Part shown: positions 1 to 5,814 of the stretch, in pieces | Position numbering within the stretch: the stretch's first letter is position 1 | Layout of the letters: the number at the start of each line of letters is the position of its first letter | Notes under the pieces: model-generated | The model's database searches: none | Told to the model about the DNA's origin: nothing | The model's input: the letters and a program-made list of their open reading frames with translations, nothing else | Program-made: the position numbers and the translations under genes | DNA from: a bacterium | GTDB lineage: Bacteria; Pseudomonadota; Gammaproteobacteria; Burkholderiales; Methylophilaceae | NCBI GenBank assembly: GCA_027310505.1 | Contig: DAIDAS010000456.1 | Location: 1 to 9,912 of the forward strand | Direction of reading: 5' to 3' | Length of the DNA: 9,912 nt

Positions 1-215
1 GAACCGAGGCTGCGCAGGTAATCCATCTCGGCGCAGCCCAGCACCTGCACCCGATTGGGGTGCACGAAATTGAGATGGCCGATCAGCGCGAGGGAAGGCT
101 TGGTCACGGTATCGCTGGTCAGGGGATTATCCCCACCATCCAGCCCCGCCACCCACTTCAGGCGCAACTTGCGATAGGTGTCGCGATAGAGCTTCGCTAC
201 GCTGATTTCGGCCAT
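1..215 (-). CDS. hprK: HPr kinase/phosphorylase, N-terminal part (cut by window edge)
   Basis: This is the N-terminal 71 or so residues of HPr kinase/phosphorylase, the bifunctional enzyme that phosphorylates and dephosphorylates a serine of HPr-type phosphocarriers in the cytoplasm. The visible translation starts MAEISVAKLYRDTYRKL, and further on carries KPSLALIGHLNFVHPNRVQV, which closely matches the N-terminal domain of proteobacterial HprK (the 'GHLNF-HPN-VQV' stretch). The kinase P-loop and catalytic part lie beyond base 1, so activity cannot be judged. The ATG at 215 directly follows an in-frame TAA (219-221), which fixes the start; no Shine-Dalgarno sequence is visible before it, so translation may depend on upstream ribosomes. 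It is the last visible gene of the rpoN operon, and in this group rapZ and PTS genes often follow. Identity is based on N-terminal domain similarity only. Confidence 0.85.
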   Translation of the reverse strand, partial: MAEISVAKLYRDTYRKLRLKWVAGLDGGDNPLTSDTVTKPSLALIGHLNFVHPNRVQVLGCAEMDYLRSLG

Positions 216-218
216 GGT

Positions 219-260
219 TTATTCAGAAGTCTTGACCACGGAGCGCACGGAGCATGTCAT
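219..260 (-). CDS. possible 13-residue leader ORF before hprK
   Basis: A 13-codon frame (MTCSVRSVVKTSE) runs from an ATG at 260 to a TAA at 219-221, which is followed by ACC and then the hprK ATG. A GGAG at 266-269, five bases before the ATG, is a fair ribosome site, better than anything in front of hprK itself. It lies in the same frame as both hpf and hprK. It may couple translation into hprK, or it may be chance; so short a frame carries no statistical weight, and the peptide resembles nothing I recognise. Confidence 0.2.
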   Translation of the reverse strand: MTCSVRSVVKTSE

Positions 261-270
261 AACGGCTCCG
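248..270 (-). promoter_or_regulatory. possible hairpin over the leader ribosome site, hpf-hprK gap
   Basis: On the minus strand CGGAGC (270-265) can pair with GCTCCG (253-248) across an 11-base loop that contains the ATG at 260. The stem buries the GGAG at 266-269. The sequence CACGGAGC also occurs twice on the plus strand, at 237-244 and 246-253, so an alternative pairing with the upstream copy is possible. This may be a translation control element or RNA processing site for hprK. The stem is only six base pairs, so chance is a real alternative. The rest of the 216-305 gap holds no other signal I can see. Confidence 0.22.
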
Positions 271-305
271 CACCCTCCGCGGGTAAAGGTATTGCGGTTA
301 TTCAA

Positions 306-632
306 TTACTCGACAGCCTGGTGTTTCACAGCGCCTTCGGCACGGTGGTGGTCACCCTGCTTTTCCTTGTGCTTGAGAACCTGACGGTCCAGCTTGTCGG
401 CCAGAAGGTCAATGGCACTGTACATGTTGTCGTCCGAGCATTCGGCATGCAGGTCGTTGCCCGGCACATGCAGTGTCGCTTCCACCTTCTGCTTCAGCTT
501 TTCCACCGACAACGTGACTTTGACGTCAATAACCTGGTCGAAATGATTGGTAACGCGCTCCAGTTTGGACTGGACGTAGTCGCGCATGGCCGGGGTGATT
601 TCCAGGTGATGGCCGGTAAGATTCAGGTTCAT
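306..632 (-). CDS. hpf: ribosome hibernation promoting factor, short form (HPF)
   Basis: This 108-residue protein belongs to the HPF/YfiA (RaiA) family, small proteins that bind the 30S decoding channel and help form inactive ribosomes in stationary phase or starvation. It begins MNLNLTGHHLEITPAMRDYV and keeps the family pattern: an N-terminal strand followed by a helix (about residues 14-30, ending KLERVTNHFDQ), the strand pair 34-57, and a second helix with the conserved DDNMYSAIDLLADKLDRQ near 67-84. A basic, His-rich tail follows (KHKEKQGDHH). The length fits short HPF (about 95-110 residues), with no C-terminal dimerisation domain of long HPF. The start at 632 is set by a perfect AAGGAGG at 638-644. 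It directly follows rpoN, as in most proteobacteria (there once called the sigma-54 modulation protein). Longer upstream reading in this frame only covers rpoN out of frame. Confidence 0.95.
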   Translation of the reverse strand: MNLNLTGHHLEITPAMRDYVQSKLERVTNHFDQVIDVKVTLSVEKLKQKVEATLHVPGNDLHAECSDDNMYSAIDLLADKLDRQVLKHKEKQGDHHRAEGAVKHQAVE

Positions 633-637
633 GATGT

Positions 638-644
638 CCTCCTT
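638..644 (-). promoter_or_regulatory. consensus ribosome binding site of hpf
   Basis: AAGGAGG on the minus strand lies five bases before the hpf ATG. It is the only full-consensus site in the operon, and its first two bases are the last two of the rpoN stop codon TAA (643-645). It suggests that HPF is translated much more strongly than its neighbours from the shared transcript. Confidence 0.8.
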
Positions 645-2082
645 AAAGTGACTTACGTTGAGTGGCCGCGGGTATTTGCAATGACTCGCGGTATTTGGCA
701 ATAGTGCGTCGCGCCACGACGATACCCTGTTTACCGAGAATATCAGTGATTTGGCTGTCGGAGAGCGGTTTTTTTGGATTTTCCTCGCCCACCAGTTGCT
801 TGATGAGCGCGCGGATGGCGGTGGCCGAGCAGGCACCGCCGGAATCGGTTGCCACATGGCTGCCGAAGAAGTATTTGAGTTCGTACACGCCGCGCGGAGT
901 CAGCATGTATTTTCTGGTAGTGACGCGCGATATGGTCGATTCGTGCAGCCCCAACTCGTCGGCAATCTCGCGCAGCACCAGCGGGCGCATGGCAATTTCA
1001 CCGTGTTCCAGGAAATTGCGCTGCCGGTCGATAATCGCCTGCGACACCCGCAGGATGGTGGAAAACCGTTGCTCGATGTTCTTGATCATCCACTTCGCCT
1101 CCTGCATCTGGCTGACCAGATACTGGCCAGAACTGTCGCGGTTGCGCTTGAGGATGTCGGCATACATCTGGTTGATACGCAGCTTGGGCATCACTTCCTG
1201 GTTCAGGCTGGCCAGCCATACCCCTTTGATTTTCTTGACCACGATCTCGTGCTGGATGTAATGGTCTGTCCCCAGATGGCTGAAATCCGCCCCGGGCCGT
1301 GGGTTGAGATGCGTGACCAGATGCTGGACTTCGCGCAACGCGGCATCGTCGCATTGCAGCAACTTGCGCAATTTGGCGAAATCGCGAGCCGCAAGCACAG
1401 GCAGATGTTGCACCAGGGTCAACGCCAAGTCACGATGTGGCGTATCCTCGGGCAACGCCTGCACTTGCAGGGCCAGGCATTCCGCCAGATCACGCGCGCC
1501 GATGCCAGGCGGATCGAGGTGCTGGATCAGCTTGAGCGCAGTGCTCAACTCCAAGGGATCGACCTCGTATTCCGCCGGGAATATCTCGGCCAGCTCTTCC
1601 AGCGACTGTTCCAGGTAGCCATCTTCGTTGATGGCATCCACCAGCAACGCCGCCAGCGTCTGATCGCGATCCGAGAGCGGCATGAGATTGAGCTGGCTCA
1701 ACAGGTGCTCGCGCAGCGTGGGCGCTTCCGATTCCTGGAATACATAGTCGTTGTCATCATCGTCACTGCCGGAGCCGCTTTTCTCCCAGCGTGTGCCGCC
1801 GGAAAAGTCCATTTCATCCCCGACGAAATCCTCCTGCGGGTATTCTTCAGGCGGCGCAGGCTCACCGGGGGCCGTAGCAACTTCGCCTCGCGTTTCGGGC
1901 GCATAACTTTCGCCGCCGCCCCCGCCCGTCTCCACGCGCTCCAACAACGGGTTGGCCTGCAGAATGATTTCCAGCTCCTGGTTCAGTTCCACCGTGGAAA
2001 GCTGCAACAAACGGATGGACTGCTGCAACTGCGGGGTGAGCGCAAGATGCTGGGACATTCGCAATTGCAGGCTTTGTTTCAT
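643..2082 (-). CDS. rpoN: RNA polymerase sigma-54 factor
   Basis: This is a full-length 479-residue sigma-54, the alternative sigma factor that recognises -24/-12 promoters and needs an AAA+ activator to open DNA. Region I (about residues 1-50) is the Gln/Leu-rich activator-interacting part, with SQHLALTPQLQQSIRLLQLS. Region II (about 51-120) is a Gly/Pro/acidic linker with a run of Asp at 107-110. The core-binding part covers roughly 121-330, a helix-turn-helix lies near 368-391 (LREIADELGLHESTISRVTT), and the RpoN box ARRTIAKYRE is complete at 457-466. The ATG at 2082 fits the family's N-terminus (MKQSLQLRMSQ). Its own ribosome site is weak (GAAG), eight bases after the lptB stop. The stop codon overlaps the hpf ribosome site. 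All diagnostic parts are present, so it should be functional. Confidence 0.98.
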   Translation of the reverse strand: MKQSLQLRMSQHLALTPQLQQSIRLLQLSTVELNQELEIILQANPLLERVETGGGGGESYAPETRGEVATAPGEPAPPEEYPQEDFVGDEMDFSGGTRWEKSGSGSDDDDNDYVFQESEAPTLREHLLSQLNLMPLSDRDQTLAALLVDAINEDGYLEQSLEELAEIFPAEYEVDPLELSTALKLIQHLDPPGIGARDLAECLALQVQALPEDTPHRDLALTLVQHLPVLAARDFAKLRKLLQCDDAALREVQHLVTHLNPRPGADFSHLGTDHYIQHEIVVKKIKGVWLASLNQEVMPKLRINQMYADILKRNRDSSGQYLVSQMQEAKWMIKNIEQRFSTILRVSQAIIDRQRNFLEHGEIAMRPLVLREIADELGLHESTISRVTTRKYMLTPRGVYELKYFFGSHVATDSGGACSATAIRALIKQLVGEENPKKPLSDSQITDILGKQGIVVARRTIAKYRESLQIPAATQRKSL

Positions 2083-2090
2083 ATCTTCGT

Positions 2091-2813
2091 TTACAGACGG
2101 AAGTCTTTACCCAGATACACTTCACGCACGCTGTCGTTGTGAATGATTTCCTGCGGGCTGCCGGAAGCGAACACTTTGCCTTCGTTGACAATATAGGCGC
2201 GGTCGCAAATACCCAGCGTCTCGCGCACGTTGTGATCGGTAATCAGCACACCGATGTCGCGCTCGGTAAGAAAGCGAATGATTTTCTGGATATCGATCAC
2301 GGCGATCGGATCGATCCCGGCAAAAGGCTCATCCAGCAAGATGAAGCGCGGGCTGGAGGCCAGACAACGCGCGATCTCGACACGCCGACGCTCCCCGCCG
2401 GACAGGCTCACTGCAGGGTTGTGGCGCAAGTGGCTGATGTGCAGCTCCTGCAACAACTCTTCCAGTTTTTCCTGCTGCTGTTCCGGCGCAAGTTTCTGCA
2501 ATTCAAGGATCGCCAGGATATTCTCGGCGACATTGAGCTTGCGGAAAATCGAGGGTTCCTGCGGCAGATAGGAAAGCCCCAGCTTGGCGCGCTGATGGAT
2601 GGGCAGCTTCCCGAGATCCTTGCCATCCAGCAGGATATGGCCGCCATCCAGCGGCACCAGCCCGACCATCATGTAAAAACTGGTGGTCTTGCCGGCGCCA
2701 TTGGGGCCAAGCAAACCAACCACCTCGCCACTTCTCACTTGCAGCGAAATATCCTGCACCACGGTGCGCGCTTTGTAGCGCTTGCGCAGGTTCTCTACCT
2801 TGAGCTCGCTCAC
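2091..2813 (-). CDS. lptB: LPS export ABC transporter ATP-binding protein LptB
   Basis: LptB is the cytoplasmic ATPase of the LptB2FGC complex, which pulls lipopolysaccharide out of the inner membrane and pushes it along the LptA bridge. The 240-residue protein is the usual length (about 241). All ATPase motifs are intact: Walker A GPNGAGKT at 36-43, Q-loop LPQEPSIF at 83-90, signature LSGGE at 137-141 followed by RRRVEIAR, Walker B FILLDEP at 157-163, the D-loop ending at Asp168, and the switch His at 194. The start is a GTG at 2813, preceded by AGGAG (2819-2823) that overlaps the lptA stop codon. The gene sits between lptA and rpoN, as in many proteobacteria. LptF and LptG are normally encoded elsewhere and are not in the window. 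Confidence 0.97.
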   Translation of the reverse strand: MSELKVENLRKRYKARTVVQDISLQVRSGEVVGLLGPNGAGKTTSFYMMVGLVPLDGGHILLDGKDLGKLPIHQRAKLGLSYLPQEPSIFRKLNVAENILAILELQKLAPEQQQEKLEELLQELHISHLRHNPAVSLSGGERRRVEIARCLASSPRFILLDEPFAGIDPIAVIDIQKIIRFLTERDIGVLITDHNVRETLGICDRAYIVNEGKVFASGSPQEIIHNDSVREVYLGKDFRL

Positions 2814-2821
2814 GCCTGCTC

Positions 2822-3385
2822 CTATTCCGCGCTGGGCGCAGCCCTGCCATCAGCGGGCGTCACGGTTTTCTTCTTCGGCTGAATCACGGCGCGGACGCGT
2901 CCTCTGGGCGTATCCGGTGTAGCGGCCTGCGGGCCGCCGCCGATCACTTCAGCGTATTCCGCATTGGCGTCATACATGATGTACTCGCCATGCACGATAT
3001 CCTGGCCGCGCTTCACCCATGCCTTGGTATAAAGCTGCACCTTGTCCATGCGGCCATCGTATTCGATGCGCTGGCCGCTACCCTCGATATATTCGTCCTT
3101 GCCTTCCTGCTTCTGCTTGAACGTGGTGGGGTTGCCATAGGAAGTGCTGTGCTGGAAACCCTCCTTGTCCTCGCGCACGATCAGCTTGTCCGCGTGAATC
3201 ACCAAGGTACCTTGGGTGAGGATCACGTTGCCGGTGTAGGTGCTGGTCTTTTTGGCGTCGTTGACGGTAACGTTGTCAGCCTCTAGATCAATCGGCTTGT
3301 CGCGATCCGCCTTCTCGGCATATACGCCGACTGAAGTCAGCATCAACAAGGCAAGCATCAGAAGCTTAGTGCGTGGGTTTATCAT
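2822..3385 (-). CDS. lptA: lipopolysaccharide transport periplasmic protein LptA
   Basis: LptA is the periplasmic OstA-fold protein whose stacked beta-jellyrolls form the bridge that carries lipopolysaccharide from LptC to LptD. The protein has 187 residues. Residues 1-23 form a clear Sec signal peptide (positive start MINPRTK, Leu/Met-rich core, cleavage likely after VYA). The OstA domain follows at about 30-145, with DLEADNVTVNDAKKTSTYTG and later GSGQRIEYDGRMDKVQLY. The basic tail holds RGRVRAVIQPKKK, a frequent LptA ending. I chose the ATG at 3385: it gives the signal peptide directly and has GGAG at 3391-3394. The frame is open to 3478, but that adds 31 Arg/Pro-rich residues lying over lptC. 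The first 20 bases overlap the end of lptC. Confidence 0.95.
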   Translation of the reverse strand: MINPRTKLLMLALLMLTSVGVYAEKADRDKPIDLEADNVTVNDAKKTSTYTGNVILTQGTLVIHADKLIVREDKEGFQHSTSYGNPTTFKQKQEGKDEYIEGSGQRIEYDGRMDKVQLYTKAWVKRGQDIVHGEYIMYDANAEYAEVIGGGPQAATPDTPRGRVRAVIQPKKKTVTPADGRAAPSAE

Positions 3386-4130
3386 AGTGTCTCCGAATCC
3401 GGGTCGTGGTTTTCCCGGTCTGGGGTTGGCGTTTGGCCGCAAAGAGGGCTGGTTTTTTCTCGATCTGTTTCTGCGCACCAGCCAAGGGCCGGACCGCCTG
3501 GCTAGTGGCAGGCGCCCCCTTGAGCGGAGGCGGCGCCGAGAGCGGTGGTGTATTCACGCCCGGCTTCTCGTAATGCACATGCACGCGACCCGACAGGTTC
3601 AGTATGCGCTCTTTCTTGTTGAACTCCATGCCAGAACCACGGATCACCGTGTGCGGAGCCTGCAGGATGGACACCGGGCGGTCGGTGACGGCCACCTCCT
3701 GATCCGGGATCAGATGCAGATATTCCGTCAGCACGGTCATCTCACCGCGTGTCGGCGATGCGCCGCGAACGAACTGCACATGATCCATGAAATAGACGTC
3801 CTCGCCGTTGCTCGACACCTGCCCACGTTGCCCCTGGATCTGGGTGTAGGGCTTGTTGGCGGAATACTGGGTAAAGCGCGGACGCGTCAACTGCGCGCTG
3901 TCGTCGTCGGGAAAATGCACCAGTTCCGTTGCCGACAGCACGTAGCGTGGGATGCCTTTGCTGTCACTTTTTGTCGTGCTGAAATTATTCACTTTGTAAT
4001 CCGGGTCATGCCGACTGCTGCCATCATGCTTGGGTTCGGGCGGCTGCACGGTACGATCGATCCACAGGGTGAGCGCAGCAAGCAACGCAAGCAGCGCCAA
4101 CGGAAACCAGATCGCAGAACGGCCATGCAT
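3366..4130 (-). CDS. lptC: LPS export system protein LptC with long C-terminal tail
   Basis: LptC is the bitopic inner-membrane protein that receives lipopolysaccharide from LptBFG and hands it to LptA. Residues 6-24 (AIWFPLALLALLAALTLWI) form the single membrane anchor, and the periplasmic OstA-like beta-jellyroll covers about 35-188. Family stretches include YVLSATELVHFPDDD near 63-77 and YFMDHVQF at 113-120, and the final strand is LNLSGRVHVHYE. The protein has 254 residues against about 190 in E. coli: residues 190-254 are an extra tail rich in Pro, Ala and Lys/Arg with no recognisable fold. The gene lies between kdsC and lptA, eleven bases after kdsC. Its ATG at 4130 has only a weak ribosome site. 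A second ATG four bases downstream is out of frame. Confidence 0.93.
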   Translation of the reverse strand: MHGRSAIWFPLALLALLAALTLWIDRTVQPPEPKHDGSSRHDPDYKVNNFSTTKSDSKGIPRYVLSATELVHFPDDDSAQLTRPRFTQYSANKPYTQIQGQRGQVSSNGEDVYFMDHVQFVRGASPTRGEMTVLTEYLHLIPDQEVAVTDRPVSILQAPHTVIRGSGMEFNKKERILNLSGRVHVHYEKPGVNTPPLSAPPPLKGAPATSQAVRPLAGAQKQIEKKPALFAAKRQPQTGKTTTRIRRHYDKPTH

Positions 4131-4141
4131 CCCATCAAGGC

Positions 4142-4669
4142 CTATTTCAGAAACTGCGCCATTTGGTCATCAAACGTGCCTTGCGCCTGCATGATCAGCT
4201 CTACCAGCTCACGCACCGCGCCGCGCCCGCCTTCACGGCTGGTCACGTAATGCGCATGCGCTTTCACCAGGGGAGGCGCGGCAGGCACCGTCACAGCCAG
4301 ACCGCAACGCCGCATCGGGGGCAAATCCACCACATCGTCCCCCATGAACGCGCACTGCGAATGCGCCAGCCCAAGCTCCTCGGCCAAATGTTCAAACGCT
4401 TCCAGCTTGTCCTCAACACCCTGGAAATAATGCGCGACACCGGTGTTCTCGGCACGTTTGACGACCACGTTGGAAGTGCGACCGGTAATGATGGCCGTTT
4501 CCACGCCACTGGCCTTGAGCAGTTTCATACCCAGGCCATCCTGCGTGTTGAAGGCCTTGATCTCCTGTCCGTCGTCGCACAGATACAAACTGCCGTCAGT
4601 CATGACGCCATCAACGTCGAACACCACCAGCTTGATGCGCTTGGCGCGTTCAAATGCATCCTGACTCAT
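4142..4669 (-). CDS. kdsC: 3-deoxy-D-manno-octulosonate 8-phosphate phosphatase KdsC
   Basis: KdsC removes the phosphate from Kdo-8-phosphate, the third step of Kdo synthesis for lipopolysaccharide, in the cytoplasm. The 175-residue protein is a cap-less HAD-family (C0) phosphatase. Motif I is FDVDGVMTDG with the nucleophile Asp18 and the general acid/base Asp20, motif II is ITGR with Thr62, motif III is Lys88 in GVEDKLEA, and motif IV is GDDVVDLP with Asp111 and Asp112. The family C-terminal REGGRGAVRE at about 145-154 is also present. Length matches the family (about 170-190). Its ATG shares four bases with the kdsD stop (ATGA at 4669-4666), so the two genes are translationally coupled, and they act in the same pathway. 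Confidence 0.96.
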   Translation of the reverse strand: MSQDAFERAKRIKLVVFDVDGVMTDGSLYLCDDGQEIKAFNTQDGLGMKLLKASGVETAIITGRTSNVVVKRAENTGVAHYFQGVEDKLEAFEHLAEELGLAHSQCAFMGDDVVDLPPMRRCGLAVTVPAAPPLVKAHAHYVTSREGGRGAVRELVELIMQAQGTFDDQMAQFLK

Positions 4670-5667
4670 ACCACTTTCGCCCTTAACAAATCATGCATAT
4701 TGAGGGCGCCGACCAGCACCCTCTGTTCATCCACTACCAATAGCCCGTTGATCTTGCGGTTCTCCATCAGCTCCACTGCCTCGACGGCCAACCTGTGCGG
4801 TGCAATGGTCTGCGGATCGCCGTGCATCACGGCATCGACCTGAGTCGTTGCCACATTGACGCCATTTTCGAAGGCGCGCCGCAAGTCGCCATCGGTAAAA
4901 ATACCCACTGGCCGACCGGCATCATCCACGATTGCAGTCATCCCCAAACCCTTGCGCGACATTTCCAGCAGGGCATGAGAGAGGCCAGCCCCCCGCACGA
5001 CACGGGGAATCTCTGAGCCCTGACGCATCACATCACAGACATGCACCAGCAGCCGACGGCCAAGTGCCCCCCCGGGATGGGCGCGCGCAAAATCTTCGGC
5101 AGAAAAACCGCGCGCATCCAGCAGGGCGACGGCCAACGCGTCGCCGAGCGCCAATGCCGCGGTGGTGCTGGCCGTGGGTGCCAACCCCAATGGGCAGGCC
5201 TCCTGCGAAACCGACGCATCCAGATGCACATCCGCCTCTTTCGCCAGCTCCGAGGCCGGATTGCCGGTGATGCTGATCAGTTTGGCACCCATGCGCTTGA
5301 TCTGCGGAACAATGGCGAGCAGCTCACCGCTCTCGCCCGAATTGGATAACGCCAGAACGACATCCTGCCCGGTGATCATGCCCAAGTCTCCATGGCTAGC
5401 CTCGGCCGGATGCATAAAAAAAGACGGCGTGCCGGTGCTGGCGAGCGTGGCGGAAATTTTCCTACCAACATGGCCGGACTTGCCCATGCCGCTGACGACC
5501 ACCCGGCCTTCGCATTGCAGCATGAGCTCCACGGCACGGGCAAAGCGTTCATCAAGGCGCGCAGCCAGGGCTGCCACCTCTCGAGCCTCGATCCGCAACA
5601 CATCACGCGCCAGATCGAGCACGGCGTCAGTAGAAAGCGTTGCCTCTGTTAAATTGGTTGTTGCCAT
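4666..5667 (-). CDS. kdsD: arabinose-5-phosphate isomerase KdsD
   Basis: KdsD converts ribulose-5-phosphate to arabinose-5-phosphate, the first step towards Kdo. The 333-residue protein has a SIS (sugar isomerase) domain at about 40-175 and two CBS domains at about 210-268 and 277-332. Family signatures are VVVSGMGKSGHVGRK (57-70, with the substrate Lys63), TGTPSFFMHPAEASHGDLGM, SNSGESGE, ACPLGLAPTASTTA, and EDFARAHPGGALGR with His197. I chose the ATG at 5667 because family similarity starts there. An upstream TTG at 5760 would add 31 unrelated residues across the promoter region. No good ribosome site precedes 5667. It is the first gene of the minus-strand operon and overlaps kdsC by four bases. 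Confidence 0.95.
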   Translation of the reverse strand: MATTNLTEATLSTDAVLDLARDVLRIEAREVAALAARLDERFARAVELMLQCEGRVVVSGMGKSGHVGRKISATLASTGTPSFFMHPAEASHGDLGMITGQDVVLALSNSGESGELLAIVPQIKRMGAKLISITGNPASELAKEADVHLDASVSQEACPLGLAPTASTTAALALGDALAVALLDARGFSAEDFARAHPGGALGRRLLVHVCDVMRQGSEIPRVVRGAGLSHALLEMSRKGLGMTAIVDDAGRPVGIFTDGDLRRAFENGVNVATTQVDAVMHGDPQTIAPHRLAVEAVELMENRKINGLLVVDEQRVLVGALNMHDLLRAKVV

Positions 5668-5675
5668 ACGCTGCC

Positions 5676-5704
5676 AGTATAAAAGGGAACGCACCTCGAA
5701 TAAA
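5676..5704 (-). promoter_or_regulatory. candidate sigma-70 promoter of the kdsD operon
   Basis: On the minus strand TATACT (5681-5676) is a good -10 box, and TTTATT (5704-5699) lies 17 bases upstream as a weak -35 box. Transcription would start at about 5668-5670, only one to three bases before the kdsD ATG at 5667, giving a near-leaderless message. It is the only convincing -10 in the right place for the eight-gene operon. The poor -35 match and the absence of a leader are reasons for caution. Confidence 0.35.
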
Positions 5705-5732
5705 GGATGCCACCAACAAATCGGCACAAAAA

Positions 5733-5756
5733 TTGCGTATGGCACTTGCGTACGCA
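5733..5756. repeat. direct repeat and palindrome in the kdsD/antiporter divergent gap
   Basis: TTGCGTA occurs at 5733-5739 and again at 5746-5752, 13 bases apart. The second copy runs into the perfect 10-base palindrome TGCGTACGCA (5747-5756). The element lies between the two divergent genes and next to the candidate promoters, so it could be an operator for one or both. I cannot name the regulator. Confidence 0.3.
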
Positions 5757-5776
5757 GCAAGGTTAGCGGCTAAAAT
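5746..5776 (+). promoter_or_regulatory. weak candidate promoter of the antiporter-thiO pair
   Basis: TAAAAT at 5771-5776 is a fair -10 box. TTGCGT at 5746-5751 could be the -35 box, with a long 19-base spacer, and overlaps the palindrome. A start at about 5783 would give a leader of roughly 30 bases before the ATG at 5815. The long spacing makes this uncertain. Confidence 0.25.
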
Positions 5777-5814
5777 GTCTCTTTGAACACTGTCAAAGCT
5801 TGATTGCTCTCTCC

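Noticed and set aside
751..2142. 463-codon open frame on the plus strand, opposite rpoN
   Set aside because: It is the antisense shadow of rpoN, a gene with all family motifs. The translation is rich in His, Gln and Arg with no recognisable domain, as expected from codon bias in GC-rich DNA. The long plus-strand frames opposite kdsD, lptB and lptC (5162-5773, 2139-2882, 3240-4250) were rejected for the same reason.
3386..3478. Upstream extension of lptA to a start at 3478
   Set aside because: It would place 31 Arg/Pro-rich residues before the signal peptide and extend the overlap with lptC. The ATG at 3385 has a ribosome site and a direct signal peptide.
5668..5760. Upstream TTG start for kdsD at 5760
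   Set aside because: The added 31 residues have no similarity to the family and would cover the likely promoter and palindrome.
5735..5760. Possible sigma-54 promoter from TGGCAC at 5740-5745
   Set aside because: The required GC ten bases after the GG is not there (CG is found), and TTGC follows without the needed spacing. The minus-strand TGGCAT in the same gap also lacks the GC.
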